Source of the DNA: Pseudoflavonifractor sp. An85
GTDB lineage: Bacteria; Bacillota; Clostridia; Oscillospirales; Oscillospiraceae
NCBI RefSeq assembly: GCF_002161235.1
Contig: NZ_NFHE01000007.1
Coordinates: 1 to 64,000 of the forward strand
Direction: 5' to 3'
DNA: 64,000 nt
Within the stretch, counting starts at the first letter, position 1. The number at the start of each line of letters is the position of its first letter. Shown here piece by piece: positions 25,198-34,633 of this stretch. A program made the position numbers and the translations under genes. The notes below the pieces were generated by a model. The model was not told the DNA's origin. It did no database searches and was given only the letters and a program-made list of their open reading frames with translations.

Positions 25198-25910
25198 TGA
25201 TTCCATCCCTCCAAAATCACCCGAGCCACCGCCAGATCCGCCGGGGTGGTCAACTTGATGTTATTCCGGTCCCCTTCCACCAGGGACACCGGCATACCCA
25301 GCCGCTCCACCGCCGAACAGTCGTCGGTGAGCGGGGCGTTGTCCAGCAGCGCCTTGGCCAGAGCCCCCCGGATCAGGTCGGCGTCAAATACCTGGGGGGT
25401 CTGCACCGCAAAGAGGGTAGCCCGGTCCGGGGTGTGGTCCACCACACCGTTGTGAGCCACCTTGACGGTGTCCTGCACGGGAATGGCGGGAGCAGCTGCG
25501 CCCGCCTGGGCGGCCTGATCCACCACCCGCTCCATCACTTGAGAGCTCACAAAGGGGCGGGCTCCGTCGTGGATGCCAATGAGTTTGGCATCCTGGGGCA
25601 CCTCCATGGTACCCAGTCGGGCAGATTCCACTCGAGTGGCTCCCCCACGCACCACGGTTTTCACCTTACTAAGGCCCAATTCCCGGCACAGATTGGCCAC
25701 CGCGCCCACTAGGTCCTCCCGGGTGACCACCACCACCTGATCCACCCGAGAGCTGCCCTCCATAGCCAGCAGGGTGTGGGCCAGCACCGGCTGACCCTCC
25801 AGCTCCAAAAACATTTTATCCTGTCCCATGCGCTGGGATGACCCCGCCGCTACCACCACCATGGTGCAGGTGGGCTCTTGGGGCTTTCGTTTCCGTCCAA
25901 ACAATGACAT
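25194..25910 (-). CDS. ispD: 2-C-methyl-D-erythritol 4-phosphate cytidylyltransferase
   Basis: A 238-residue nucleotidyltransferase. [20 protein letters not shown] is the CTP-binding loop with the catalytic Arg/Lys; HDGARPFVS and [11 protein letters not shown] are conserved IspD motifs. It makes CDP-methylerythritol from MEP and CTP. The basic N-terminal extension [12 protein letters not shown] is not part of the fold. GGAGG precedes the ATG. Transcription may start just upstream or read through from carD, whose terminator lies between. Confidence 0.95.
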   Translation of the reverse strand: MSLFGRKRKPQEPTCTMVVVAAGSSQRMGQDKMFLELEGQPVLAHTLLAMEGSSRVDQVVVVTREDLVGAVANLCRELGLSKVKTVVRGGATRVESARLGTMEVPQDAKLIGIHDGARPFVSSQVMERVVDQAAQAGAAAPAIPVQDTVKVAHNGVVDHTPDRATLFAVQTPQVFDADLIRGALAKALLDNAPLTDDCSAVERLGMPVSLVEGDRNNIKLTTPADLAVARVILEGWNQ

Positions 25911-25928
25911 AGTTTTTCCTCCAGGGTG

Positions 25929-25957
25929 AAAAAAGGAGCCGGTCGGCTCCTTTTTTT
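25929..25957 (-). terminator. Terminator between carD and ispD
   Basis: AGGAGCC pairs with GGCTCCT around a short loop, flanked by A6 and T7 on the plus strand; it can act on either strand. Confidence 0.85.
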
Positions 25958-25959
25958 GA

Positions 25960-26439
25960 TTATTGGTGCAGAACCTTGTTGACCCGCTCCTCTACAGCCT
26001 CATAGGGCATGCTCTGGGCCAACACCAGCTCGGAAATGAGAATTTGCTTGGCCGAGTGGAGCATTTTCCGCTCCCCGGTGGACAGACCCTTTTGGGTCTC
26101 CCGCATCATCAGGCCCTTAACCACTTTGGCCACTTCCAGCAGATCCCCACTTTTGATGCGCAGCATATTCTCCCGATACCGACGGTTCCAATTTTGGGTC
26201 ATGTCCACTTGGATGTCTTCCATTGCCGTCAGAATGTGGGTGGCCTCCTGGCCAGACACCACGGGGCGGACGCCAATCTCATCGCTGTGCTCTGTGGGAA
26301 TCATGACCATCATGCTTCCGGCAGACAGCTTGAGCAAATAGTAGTCCTGGACTTTGCCCGCAACTTTTTTGCGGACGATGGAGTCAATGACTCCCGCCCC
26401 GTGCATAGGATGTACCACCTTATCACCAATCTGATACAC
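25960..26439 (-). CDS. CarD family transcriptional regulator
   Basis: A 159-residue protein. The N-terminal Tudor-like RNA-polymerase-interacting domain reads YQIGDKVVHPMHGAGVIDSI, and the C-terminal helical domain contains NWNRRYRENMLRIKSGDLLE and LSTGERKMLHSAK, where CarD/CdnL proteins contact the upstream edge of the promoter bubble. It stabilises open complexes, especially at rRNA promoters. The start is GTG 26439 behind GGGAGGTGG; an in-frame TTG further up is unlikely. Confidence 0.93.
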   Translation of the reverse strand: MYQIGDKVVHPMHGAGVIDSIVRKKVAGKVQDYYLLKLSAGSMMVMIPTEHSDEIGVRPVVSGQEATHILTAMEDIQVDMTQNWNRRYRENMLRIKSGDLLEVAKVVKGLMMRETQKGLSTGERKMLHSAKQILISELVLAQSMPYEAVEERVNKVLHQ

Positions 26440-26476
26440 GATTCCACCTCCCAAATATGTATAAACTCACAAAGTT

Positions 26477-26505
26477 AGTATACCCCTTTTTCCTTTGCAA
26501 TGCAA
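26477..26505 (-). promoter_or_regulatory. Promoter of carD
   Basis: On the minus strand TTGCAT, 17-nt spacer and TATACT, about 40 nt before the GTG start. Confidence 0.6.
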
Positions 26506-26546
26506 GTGGGCGTGGAATTTTTCCATGTCGTTTACCCGGAATTGAC

Positions 26547-26588
26547 AAAAGGCGATGTTGCCGCCTTTTGGTGCAACATCGCCTTTTC
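26547..26588 (-). terminator. Terminator of the lon-engB-FAH unit
   Basis: AAAAGGCGATGTTG pairs with CAACATCGCCTTTT around a 14-nt loop, touching the stop codon of the FAH-family gene. Confidence 0.88.
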
Positions 26589-27341
26589 TTATTTTACGTA
26601 ATTGCGCAGCACGCCGATGTGGGAGATTTCCACCTCCACCACATCGCCCGTCTGCATGGGCCCGATGCCCGCAGGCGTTCCCGTGGCCACCACGTCACCG
26701 GGCTCCAGGGTCATGGAGGCGGTGACAAACTCCACCAGCTCCGGGATGGGAGTGATGAAATCCCGGGTGTTTCCCTGCTGCACCACTTCCCCGTTGATGC
26801 GGGTGGTCACATCCAGCTCGGTGGGGTCAATCCCATCCACCACCCAGGGGCCCACGGGGCAGAAACCGTCCATGGACTTGCCTCGCGTCCACTGTCCGTC
26901 GTGCTTTTGCACGTCCCGGGCGGTGACGTCATTGAGGCAGGTGTAGCCCAGCACGTACTCCTGCCAATCTGCAGCGGAAATCTTGGTGGCGCGGCGGCGG
27001 ATCACCACCCCCAGCTCCCCTTCATAGTCCAGACGCTGGACAAAGGCCGGGGGCGAAATCTCCCCTTCCGGGTGGTTGAGGGCGTTGAGCCCTTTCATAA
27101 AGAGGACGGGAAATCCCGGGGGCTCTGCCCCCATTTCCCGGGCGTGCTCGGCGTAGTTTTTGCCGATGCACACCACCTTGGTGGGGGTACAGGGGGCCAG
27201 CAGCTGGCACTCTGACAGAGGGAGGCTGCCCCCATCGTACTCCACCCCCTCATAGGGGGCCTGGGCGAGGGTTTTCACCTGCTCCCCTTCCACCACGCCC
27301 CATTGGGGGCCATGCTGGCCTTGGAAACGCACGTACTTCAT
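26589..27341 (-). CDS. Fumarylacetoacetate hydrolase family protein
   Basis: A 250-residue protein. The FAH catalytic domain begins near residue 55: KVVCIGKNYAEHAREMG, then DYEGELGVVI with the metal-binding E-x-E, GYTCLNDVTARDVQ, KSMDGFCPVGPWVV and TGTPAGIGPMQ. The family includes hydrolases, decarboxylases and isomerases acting on 2-oxo acids or acylpyruvates through a bound Mg or Mn; the substrate here is unknown. The ATG follows engB by 3 nt with GGAGG inside the engB end, so it is translationally linked to engB and lon. Confidence 0.9.
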   Translation of the reverse strand: MKYVRFQGQHGPQWGVVEGEQVKTLAQAPYEGVEYDGGSLPLSECQLLAPCTPTKVVCIGKNYAEHAREMGAEPPGFPVLFMKGLNALNHPEGEISPPAFVQRLDYEGELGVVIRRRATKISAADWQEYVLGYTCLNDVTARDVQKHDGQWTRGKSMDGFCPVGPWVVDGIDPTELDVTTRINGEVVQQGNTRDFITPIPELVEFVTASMTLEPGDVVATGTPAGIGPMQTGDVVEVEISHIGVLRNYVK

Positions 27342-27344
27342 ACC

Positions 27345-27938
27345 TCAGCCCTCCATATGGTTGAAAATCAGCTCCAACAGCTCCTGCTTGCCCTCTCCCT
27401 TCTCCGCAGAGAAAGGAATCACCGGCACCTCATCGGGCAGCTCCAGGGTGTCACGCACCCGCTGAAGGTTGGGGGCAATTTCGCTCTTTTTCAGCTTGTC
27501 CAGCTTGTTTGCCACCACCACATAGGGCTTATCGGTGGTGAGGAAGAAGTCGCTCATCACCTTGTCGTCTGCCGTGGGCTTGTGGCGGGAGTCCACAATG
27601 AGAATGCCCAGGGTCATCAGAGAGGTATCGGCAAACCAGCCCTCAATGAGCTTGGCCCACCGAGCCCGCTCGGCCATGGACACCTTGGCGTAGCCATAGC
27701 CGGGCAAGTCTACCAAATAGAGCTGCTTGTCAATGAGAAAGTAGTTGATGTGGGTGGTCTTTCCGGGAGCAGAACCCACCCGGGCAAAGTTCTTACGGTT
27801 GAGCAGACGGTTGATCACCGAGGACTTGCCCACGTTGGACCGTCCGGCAAACACCACCTGGGGCAGGGTATCCCGGGGAAAGTCGGCGGGCTTAGCCGCC
27901 GAGCGGACAAACTCCGCCTGGTTCAAATTCACCTTCAT
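27345..27938 (-). CDS. engB: Ribosome biogenesis GTPase EngB (YsxC/YihA)
   Basis: A 197-residue small GTPase. G1 is AGRSNVGKSSVIN, G3 is LVDLPGYGYAKV, G4 is ANKLDKLKK and G5 is FSAEKGEGK, the full set for EngB. It assists late assembly of the 50S subunit. It follows lon with a 10-nt gap, the classical lon-ysxC order of Firmicutes. Confidence 0.96.
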   Translation of the reverse strand: MKVNLNQAEFVRSAAKPADFPRDTLPQVVFAGRSNVGKSSVINRLLNRKNFARVGSAPGKTTHINYFLIDKQLYLVDLPGYGYAKVSMAERARWAKLIEGWFADTSLMTLGILIVDSRHKPTADDKVMSDFFLTTDKPYVVVANKLDKLKKSEIAPNLQRVRDTLELPDEVPVIPFSAEKGEGKQELLELIFNHMEG

Positions 27939-27948
27939 ATCTCACACC

Positions 27949-30363
27949 TCACTGGCACAAATTCACCGCCACACCAGGGCTCTTGCCCGGGTCAGGGGTG
28001 ATGATGGTCTGACAGGTCTGGTCGGCAGCGCACTCCCCCACCAGGGCATAGGCCAACACCTGGTCGGCGCTGGTCACCGGGAGGAACTTCAAGCTCTCCC
28101 GCACCAGGGGGTCGATCTCCTCCAGGTCCTTCACATTGTCCTGGGGCAGAATCACGGTGGACATGCCGTTGCGCAGAGCGGCCATGGTCTTTTCCTTCAA
28201 TCCGCCGATGGCCAGCACACGGCCCCGCAGGGTCACCTCTCCAGTCATGGCCACATCTCCCCGCACCGGCACTCCGGTGAGGGCGGACACCATAGCGGTG
28301 GTGATGGCGATACCAGCGGAGGGTCCGTCCTTGGGCACGGCACCCTCGGGGAAGTGGACGTGAATGTCCTTATCCTTGTAGAAGCTGCCCTCCAGCCCCA
28401 GCTGCTTGGCACGGCTGCGAATGAAGGACAGAGCGGTGCGGGCGGACTCCTTCATCACGTCGCCCAGGTTACCGGTGAGCTCCACCTTTCCGGTACCATC
28501 CACCACGTTAACCTCCACCTCCAGGATCTCGCCGCCCACAGAGGTCCAGGCCAGGCCGTTGACCACGCCCACCTGGGGCTGACCGGCGGTCTTGTCCTTG
28601 GCGTAGCGGCGCACGCCCAGATACTCCTGCAGGTTGCCGGGATTGATAGGCACGGACTTCACCTCTTCCCGCACCAGCTTCATGGCGGCTTTCCGGCACA
28701 GCTGGTCCAGCAGCCGCTCCAGGCGGCGCACGCCGGACTCCCGGGTATAACCGGAGATGATCTGGCGCAGGGCCTCGTCGGTGAGCTTCACCTGGCTGCG
28801 GGTGAGTCCGTGGGCTTTCAGCTCCTTGGGCCACAGGTGGCGTTTGGCAATTTGCAGCTTCTCCTCGTCGGTATAGCTGCCGATTTCAATGATCTCCATA
28901 CGGTCCAGCAGGGGCCGAGGGATGGTGTCAGTGGTATTGGCGGTGGCAATGAACAGCACATCGGACAGGTCAAAGGGCATTTCCAGGTAGTGATCCCGGA
29001 AGGTGGCGTTCTGGTGCACGTCCAGCACCTCCAGCAGTGCAGCGCTGGGGTCGCCCCGGTGGTCGCTGCCCACCTTGTCCAGCTCGTCCAGGACCAGCAC
29101 CGGGTTGACGCTTCCCGCCTGACGGATGCCGGCAATGATGCGCCCAGGCATAGCCCCCACATAGGTTTTGCGGTGGCCTCGAATCTCAGCCTCGTCGTGG
29201 ACGCCGCCCAGAGAAATACGGGCCAGCTTCCGGTTCATGGCCTTTGCCACGCTCATGGCAATGGAGGTCTTACCCACACCGGGAGGGCCTACCAGGCAGA
29301 GTACCTGGCCCTTGATGTCCGGGGACAGCTGCTTGACCGCCACAAACTCCAGAATGCGCTCCTTCACCTTCTCCAGACCGTAGTGGTCGGTCTCCAGAAC
29401 CTTGGACACCGTGGCCACGTTGGCCCGCTCTTTGGTTTTTACCATCCAGGGCAGCTCCAGGCAGGTGTCCAGGTAGCCCCGGAGCACCGAGGCCTCGGCA
29501 GAGCCATAGGGCTGCTTTTCCAGATGTTTGATCTCTTTGTTCAGCTTCTCCCGCACTTCGTCGGGAAGTTTAGCCTCCCGCACGCGCTGGCGGTACTCGG
29601 CGATCTCATCCCCGTCATCCCGGTCGCCCAGCTCCCGCTGGATGACCTTCAACTGCTCTCGCATGTAGTAGTCCCGCTGGTTTTCTGCCATCTGCTCCTG
29701 GACTTTTCCCTCCAGTTCGCTTTCCACCTGGCGAATTTCCACCTCCCGGGCCAAGATCCGGGCCAGCTTCTCCAGGCGGCGGGTGGGCCGCAGCTCCTCC
29801 AGAATCACCTGCTTGTCCTCAAAGCGCAGAGGCATATTCTGGGCGGCATAGTCGGCTATGTAGGCGGGATCATCGCTGGCCAACAGACGCAGGTACACCT
29901 CCGGGGACACTCGGTCGGACAGCTGGGTGTATCGCTCCACCATGGAATAGATCTGGCGAATAAGGGCCTCGGTGCGAGGGGTGTTCTCCTTGGCCCCGGG
30001 CACTTCCTCCAAAAGCTCCAGCTCTGCGGTGAGGTAGGGCTCGGTGGTGAGCAGCCGCAGCATTCTCCCTCTGGTTTTGCCCTCCACCATCACCCGCACA
30101 TTGTTCTCCGGCAGGCGAAGAATCTGCTTGACGGTGGCCACGGTACCCACGGTGTACAGATGCTCCTGGGTGGGCTCCTCCACCGCCAGTTCCTTCTGGG
30201 TCACCAGGAAAATCTCCCGGCTGCCCGCCATGGCCTGCTCCAAGGCCCGGATGGAAATCTCCCGGCCCACGTCAAAGTGGAGCAACAAATTGGGAAACAC
30301 GGTGATGGCCCGCAACGCCAGGGCTGGCATGGCCACAATCTCGTGTTCGTTCTTGGTCGTCAT
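27949..30363 (-). CDS. lon: ATP-dependent protease Lon (LonA)
   Basis: An 804-residue protein. The N-terminal substrate domain (1-300) starts [20 protein letters not shown]. The AAA+ domain has Walker [10 protein letters not shown] (359-367) and Walker [12 protein letters not shown] (421-431). The protease domain has the catalytic Ser682 in KDGPSAGIA and Lys723 in GGLKEK. It degrades misfolded and regulatory proteins in the cytoplasm. Head of a lon-engB-FAH run, separated from clpX by a terminator. Confidence 0.98.
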   Translation of the reverse strand: MTTKNEHEIVAMPALALRAITVFPNLLLHFDVGREISIRALEQAMAGSREIFLVTQKELAVEEPTQEHLYTVGTVATVKQILRLPENNVRVMVEGKTRGRMLRLLTTEPYLTAELELLEEVPGAKENTPRTEALIRQIYSMVERYTQLSDRVSPEVYLRLLASDDPAYIADYAAQNMPLRFEDKQVILEELRPTRRLEKLARILAREVEIRQVESELEGKVQEQMAENQRDYYMREQLKVIQRELGDRDDGDEIAEYRQRVREAKLPDEVREKLNKEIKHLEKQPYGSAEASVLRGYLDTCLELPWMVKTKERANVATVSKVLETDHYGLEKVKERILEFVAVKQLSPDIKGQVLCLVGPPGVGKTSIAMSVAKAMNRKLARISLGGVHDEAEIRGHRKTYVGAMPGRIIAGIRQAGSVNPVLVLDELDKVGSDHRGDPSAALLEVLDVHQNATFRDHYLEMPFDLSDVLFIATANTTDTIPRPLLDRMEIIEIGSYTDEEKLQIAKRHLWPKELKAHGLTRSQVKLTDEALRQIISGYTRESGVRRLERLLDQLCRKAAMKLVREEVKSVPINPGNLQEYLGVRRYAKDKTAGQPQVGVVNGLAWTSVGGEILEVEVNVVDGTGKVELTGNLGDVMKESARTALSFIRSRAKQLGLEGSFYKDKDIHVHFPEGAVPKDGPSAGIAITTAMVSALTGVPVRGDVAMTGEVTLRGRVLAIGGLKEKTMAALRNGMSTVILPQDNVKDLEEIDPLVRESLKFLPVTSADQVLAYALVGECAADQTCQTIITPDPGKSPGVAVNLCQ

Positions 30364-30413
30364 ATTGGATTCCTCCTTTCCTTCCCCTCTCGCAGAAGGG
30401 ATGGTTGATGGTC

Positions 30414-30445
30414 AAAAAGGGGCGAGCCTGCGCCCGCCCCTTTTG
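30414..30445 (-). terminator. Terminator of clpX
   Basis: AAAAGGGGCG pairs with CGCCCCTTTT around a 10-nt loop, 8 nt past the clpX stop codon, with a T run on the minus strand. Confidence 0.88.
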
Positions 30446-30453
30446 TATTTATG

Positions 30454-31764
30454 TCAAGATGCGTTGCCCTTGCCTTTGGCCTGGCTGCTCATCTCTCGCA
30501 GGGCGGCAGCGCCCAGGCGGGGACGGGCCGGACGGCCCTCCTCCCGCACCACCAGAGGCTGCTCCTCCCCACGGATGGCCGCAGGGGTGATGCTCACCTT
30601 GGCAATGGTGTCATCCGAAGGCACATCGTACATCACCGGAGTCATCACTTCCTCCAGCACCGCACGCAGGCCACGGGCGCCGATCTTCCGCTCCACAGCC
30701 TTCTTGGCCGCAGCCTCCAGAGCCTCGGGAGTGAACTCCAACTCCACGTTGTCGTACTCCAGCAGCTTCTGGTACTGCTTGACCAGGGCGTTTTTGGGCT
30801 CAGTGAGAATCTGCACCAGCTGCTTCTCGTCCAGAGCCTTCAGGCCGGTAATCACCGGCAGACGGCCCACCAGCTCGGGGATGATGCCGAACTTCAGCAG
30901 GTCGTGGGGCTGCACATAGCGGAAGATATCCTCCTGCTCCCGCTCGGCGGCGGTACGCACCTGGGCGCCAAAGCCGATGGTCTTCTGCTCCATGCGCTGC
31001 TCGATGATCTTCTCCAGACCATCAAAGGCGCCGCCGCAGATGAACAGGATGTTCTTGGTGTCAATCTGCAAAAACTCCTGGTGGGGATGCTTCCGGCCTC
31101 CCTGGGGCGGGACGTTGGCCACGGTCCCCTCCAGAATCTTCAGCAGAGCCTGCTGCACGCCCTCGCCGGACACATCTCGGGTGATGGAGGTATTCTCGCT
31201 CTTGCGGGCGATCTTATCAATCTCATCCACATAGATGATGCCACGCTGGGCCAGTTCAATATCGTAATCTGCCGCCTGCACCAAGCGCAGCAGAATGTTT
31301 TCCACGTCGTCGCCCACATAACCGGCCTCGGTGAGGGTGGTGGCATCGGCAATGGCAAAGGGCACCTTCAGCACCCGGGCCAAAGTCTGGGCAAAGAGGG
31401 TCTTGCCGCAGCCGGTGGGGCCCACCAGAAGGATGTTGCTCTTTTGCAGCTCCACCGAGTCCCCGCCGCCAAAGTAAATCCGCTTATAGTGGTTGTATAC
31501 CGCCACGGACAGAGCGATCTTCGCCTGCTCCTGGCCAATGATATACTCGTCCAGAACCTCACGAATCTCCCGGGGGGTGGGGATCACGTCGGGCATTTCC
31601 AGACTGTCCAGTTCCGGCTCCTGCTCCTCGCCCAGAATGCTCAGGCACAGGTGGACACACTCGTTGCAAATGTATGCCCCAGGTCCGGCAATGATACGCT
31701 CCACCTGCTCCTGATGCTTGCCACAAAAGGAACAGCGAACGGTTTTATACTCATCTCGAGCCAT
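30454..31764 (-). CDS. clpX: ATP-dependent Clp protease ATP-binding subunit ClpX
   Basis: A 436-residue protein. The zinc-binding domain has Cys11, Cys14, Cys33 and Cys36 (CSFCGKHQ, then YICNEC). Walker A is GPTGCGKT (115-122), Walker B is [11 protein letters not shown], and IGFG is the ClpP-docking loop. It unfolds substrates and feeds them to ClpP, encoded just upstream. ATG 31764 ([10 protein letters not shown]) is the family start; an upstream in-frame ATG adds residues with no homology. Confidence 0.98.
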   Translation of the reverse strand: MARDEYKTVRCSFCGKHQEQVERIIAGPGAYICNECVHLCLSILGEEQEPELDSLEMPDVIPTPREIREVLDEYIIGQEQAKIALSVAVYNHYKRIYFGGGDSVELQKSNILLVGPTGCGKTLFAQTLARVLKVPFAIADATTLTEAGYVGDDVENILLRLVQAADYDIELAQRGIIYVDEIDKIARKSENTSITRDVSGEGVQQALLKILEGTVANVPPQGGRKHPHQEFLQIDTKNILFICGGAFDGLEKIIEQRMEQKTIGFGAQVRTAAEREQEDIFRYVQPHDLLKFGIIPELVGRLPVITGLKALDEKQLVQILTEPKNALVKQYQKLLEYDNVELEFTPEALEAAAKKAVERKIGARGLRAVLEEVMTPVMYDVPSDDTIAKVSITPAAIRGEEQPLVVREEGRPARPRLGAAALREMSSQAKGKGNAS

Positions 31765-31834
31765 AAATGGAATACCTTCCTTTCGGAAACGTGCTAAAGA
31801 GCGAAGACATGTCCTGTCTCCGCCCTTTGCACCA

Positions 31835-32416
31835 TCAACGATTATAAATGACCTTGTCAATCAGGCCATAGGCCGCTGCTTCTTCGGCGGTCATGAAATT
31901 GTCGCGCTCACAGTCAGCGGTGACCTGCTCCACGTTCTTGCCGCAGTTGTCGGCCAGAATCTGGTTCATCCGCTTTTTGATGATTTCCAGACGCTTGAGG
32001 TGGATGGCCATATCCGTGATCTGGCCCTGGGTGCCGGCGGAGGGCTGATGAATCATGATCTCAGCGTTGGGCAAAGCCAGACGCTTGCCCTTGGTACCGG
32101 CAGAGAGCAAAAACGCACCCATGGAGGCGGCCATACCCACGCAGATGGTGGACACGTCACACTTGATATACTGCATGGTGTCATAGATGGCCATGCCGTC
32201 GGTGACCGAGCCGCCGGGGCTGTTGATGTAGAACTGAATGTCCTTATCGGGGTCCTGGGCCTCCAGGTACAAAAGCTGGGCCACCACCAGTGCGGACGTG
32301 GTGGCATTCACCTCTTCGCCCAGAAAAATGATGCGGTCGTTGAGCAGGCGGGAGAAAATGTCGTAAGAACGCTCTCCACGGCTGGTCTGCTCCACAACAT
32401 AGGGAACTAAACTCAT
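31835..32416 (-). CDS. clpP: ATP-dependent Clp protease proteolytic subunit ClpP
   Basis: A 193-residue serine protease with the triad Ser98 (GMAASMGAF), His123 (MIHQPSAG) and Asp172 (CERDNF). The N-terminal [18 protein letters not shown] forms the axial pore loop. It assembles as a 14-mer with ClpX. AAGGAGAGG precedes ATG 32416. It lies between tig and clpX, the conserved tig-clpP-clpX order, with a 70-nt gap to clpX. Confidence 0.98.
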   Translation of the reverse strand: MSLVPYVVEQTSRGERSYDIFSRLLNDRIIFLGEEVNATTSALVVAQLLYLEAQDPDKDIQFYINSPGGSVTDGMAIYDTMQYIKCDVSTICVGMAASMGAFLLSAGTKGKRLALPNAEIMIHQPSAGTQGQITDMAIHLKRLEIIKKRMNQILADNCGKNVEQVTADCERDNFMTAEEAAAYGLIDKVIYNR

Positions 32417-32460
32417 GGAAACCTCTCCTTTGTCACTGGAAATCAGTTCCAGTATACCCA

Positions 32461-32492
32461 ATGGCAAGGGAGGAATATTCCTCCCTTGCCAT
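32461..32492. repeat. Perfect 32-bp palindrome between tig and clpP
   Basis: ATGGCAAGGGAGGAAT is followed by its exact complement with no spacer. In the direction of transcription from tig to clpP the T-run precedes rather than follows the stem, so it is not a canonical terminator. It could be an mRNA processing or stability element. A second small stem (about 32436-32454, ACTGGAA/TTCCAGT) lies just downstream in the clpP leader. Confidence 0.6.
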
Positions 32493-32500
32493 AAAAATCT

Positions 32501-33814
32501 TTACTCAGCCTGAGCCTCGGTCTCAGCCTCTTCCTTCTTCTTGGCGGGCTTCTTGGCGGAGGACTTCACCAGCTCCAGAGCCTTCTTGGAGGCCAGGTCC
32601 TGCTTCATGTCGTCCACGTTGGTGACCTCACGGACCTGCTCCTCGGTGACGTTGAACTGCTCAGCCAGGCGCTTGACCTCGGCGTCCAGCTCCTCCTGGG
32701 AAACCTCGATGCCCTCAGCCTTAGCCACGGCATCCAGCACCAGAGCGGTGCGCACAGCGCGGTCAGCGGCGGTCTTAGCCTGGGCGCGCACGTCGTCCAT
32801 GGACAGACCCATGTACTTCAGGTAGTCCTGGAAGTTCAGGCCGCTCTGCTGCATACGCATAGCCTGCTCCTCCACCATCTTGTCGGCGCGGTACTCCACC
32901 ATGGCCTCGGGCACGTCGCACACCAGGTTCTCCAGCAGAGCGTCGATGACAGCAGCCTCGTACTCACGCTCGGCCTGCTCCTGACGGCGAGCCTTCAGCT
33001 TCTCCTTCAGGTCCTTCTTGAACTCGTCCAGAGTGTCGAACTCGGACACGTCCTTGGCGAACTCGTCGTCCAGGGTGGGCTCCTGACGCTCCTTGACCTC
33101 GTTGACCTTCACCTTGAAGACCACGGCGGCGCCAGCCAGATCGGCGGTGTAGTTCTCGGGGAAGGTGATGTCCAGGTCCTTCTCCTCACCGGCCTTCATG
33201 CCGATGACCTGCTCCTCAAAGCCGGGAACAAAGCTACCGGAGCCCAGCTCCAGGGGATAGTTCTCGCCCTTGCCACCCTCGAAAGCCACGCCGTCCTTGA
33301 AGCCCTCGAAGTCGATGACAGCCACGTCACCCTTCTTGGCCTTGCGCTCCACGCTCACCAGACGGGAAGCGCGGTCAATGAAGGGCTTCATCTCAGCCTT
33401 AACGTCAGCAGCGGTGACCTTCACCTCGGGCTTGGCAACCACCAGGCCCTTGTACTCCTTCACGGAAGCCTCGGGCTGCACGGTGACCAGAGCCTTGAAG
33501 GTGAAGCCGTCCTTGCTGATCTCCACGATCTCCAGCTTGGGGTAGGCCACGGGCACAATGCCAGCCTCCTTCAGAGCGGCATCATAGGCAGCGGGATAAG
33601 CCTCCTCCACAGCGTCCTCAAAGAACACCTGCTCGCCGTACATCTTCTCCACCATCTTGCGGGGAGCCTTGCCCTTGCGGAAGCCGGGGATCATGATGTT
33701 CTTCTTCTGCTTGTTGTACACCTTGTTGATGGCGGCGTCAAACTCAGCAGCGCTGACCTCGATGACCAGCTCAATGGCGCTGTTTTCTTTTTTCTCGTTG
33801 CTCTTGATGTTCAT
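32501..33814 (-). CDS. tig: Trigger factor
   Basis: A 437-residue ribosome-associated chaperone. The ribosome-binding motif is PGFRKGKAPRKMVEKMYG (about 43-60). The central peptidyl-prolyl isomerase domain (about 150-240) includes VAVIDFEGFKDGVAFEGG and SFVPGFEEQVIGMKAGE, and the C-terminal helical arms make up the rest. The protein ends in a Lys/Glu/Ala-rich tail typical of clostridial homologues. GGAGGAACG precedes ATG 33814. Codon use is strongly biased, as expected for an abundant protein. Confidence 0.97.
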   Translation of the reverse strand: MNIKSNEKKENSAIELVIEVSAAEFDAAINKVYNKQKKNIMIPGFRKGKAPRKMVEKMYGEQVFFEDAVEEAYPAAYDAALKEAGIVPVAYPKLEIVEISKDGFTFKALVTVQPEASVKEYKGLVVAKPEVKVTAADVKAEMKPFIDRASRLVSVERKAKKGDVAVIDFEGFKDGVAFEGGKGENYPLELGSGSFVPGFEEQVIGMKAGEEKDLDITFPENYTADLAGAAVVFKVKVNEVKERQEPTLDDEFAKDVSEFDTLDEFKKDLKEKLKARRQEQAEREYEAAVIDALLENLVCDVPEAMVEYRADKMVEEQAMRMQQSGLNFQDYLKYMGLSMDDVRAQAKTAADRAVRTALVLDAVAKAEGIEVSQEELDAEVKRLAEQFNVTEEQVREVTNVDDMKQDLASKKALELVKSSAKKPAKKKEEAETEAQAE

Positions 33815-33919
33815 GTATACGTTCCTCCAACTTAGCCCAGCCATAGGCTATGGGCTTTCTTTCTGATAAATCCAATCCATTCTATCAGATGCGATGGAAT
33901 ATTTCCACCCTTTTTTTTG

Positions 33920-34609
33920 CTAATCCAAAATTTTTTTCGGGCGGAAACCGATGTAGTCGGCTGCCACCAGCTGGTAAGCCACGCTTCCCTGCACTCCTTC
34001 CACCGCCAAACGGTGGCTGGGGCCGTGGAGATGGCCATAGCAGCACACCTTTACCTGGTACTGCTCCAGCAGCTGCAAAATCTCCGGACACTGGTATCCC
34101 TTGTACAAGGGCGGATAGTGGAGAAAGCAGTACTTTTCCGCCTCTCCCGCCGCTTTCAGCGAGGTTTCCAGGCGCATGACCTCCCGGCGAAACACCTTCC
34201 CCGAGGGGGCATTGGCCTGCTCCTCATAAAACCAGCCCCGGGTGCCGCACAGGGCCACATCCCCGTAAAAGGCACAGTTGTTGTGGAGAATGTGCAGACG
34301 ATCCAGGCCGTTTTCCCGGAAAAAGGTGTTCATTTTCGAGGCTGTGTTCCACCAGTAGTCGTGGTTGCCCTTCAAAATCCACTTCTCCCCCGGCAGGCGG
34401 GAGTTGAGAAACTCCAGGTCCTTTTTCGCCTCCTCCAGGCTCATGCCCCAGGACAAATCTCCGCACAGCACCACCGTGTCGTCGTCGGACACCTGGGAGA
34501 ACCCCTGCTCCAGCTTGTCCACATATCCTTCCCAGCTGCCCCCGAACACTTCCATAGATTTGTTGGAGCCCAGGGACAGGTGGGTATCTCCAATGGCATA
34601 CAGAGCCAT
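33920..34609 (-). CDS. Metallophosphoesterase of the calcineurin superfamily
   Basis: A 229-residue protein. The dinuclear metal motifs are complete: GDTH (about 7-10), VLCGDLSWG, LKGNHDYWW, and the closing CYGHLHGPSH. The C-terminal tail is short. Substrate unknown; the architecture resembles small cytoplasmic phosphoesterases in clostridial genomes. It follows thrC by 24 nt at the end of the rbgA-rnhB-yraN-dipeptidase-thrC run, so it is probably the last gene of that operon. Confidence 0.9.
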   Translation of the reverse strand: MALYAIGDTHLSLGSNKSMEVFGGSWEGYVDKLEQGFSQVSDDDTVVLCGDLSWGMSLEEAKKDLEFLNSRLPGEKWILKGNHDYWWNTASKMNTFFRENGLDRLHILHNNCAFYGDVALCGTRGWFYEEQANAPSGKVFRREVMRLETSLKAAGEAEKYCFLHYPPLYKGYQCPEILQLLEQYQVKVCCYGHLHGPSHRLAVEGVQGSVAYQLVAADYIGFRPKKILD

Positions 34610-34633
34610 TGCCTCACTCCTTACTTGTCAACA

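Noticed and set aside
27745-30408. 887-codon open frame on the plus strand opposite engB and lon
   Set aside because: It mirrors lon and engB, which have complete family motifs. Long antisense open frames are expected from biased codons in GC-rich genes, and its His/Gly/Gln/Leu-rich translation is typical of such shadows.
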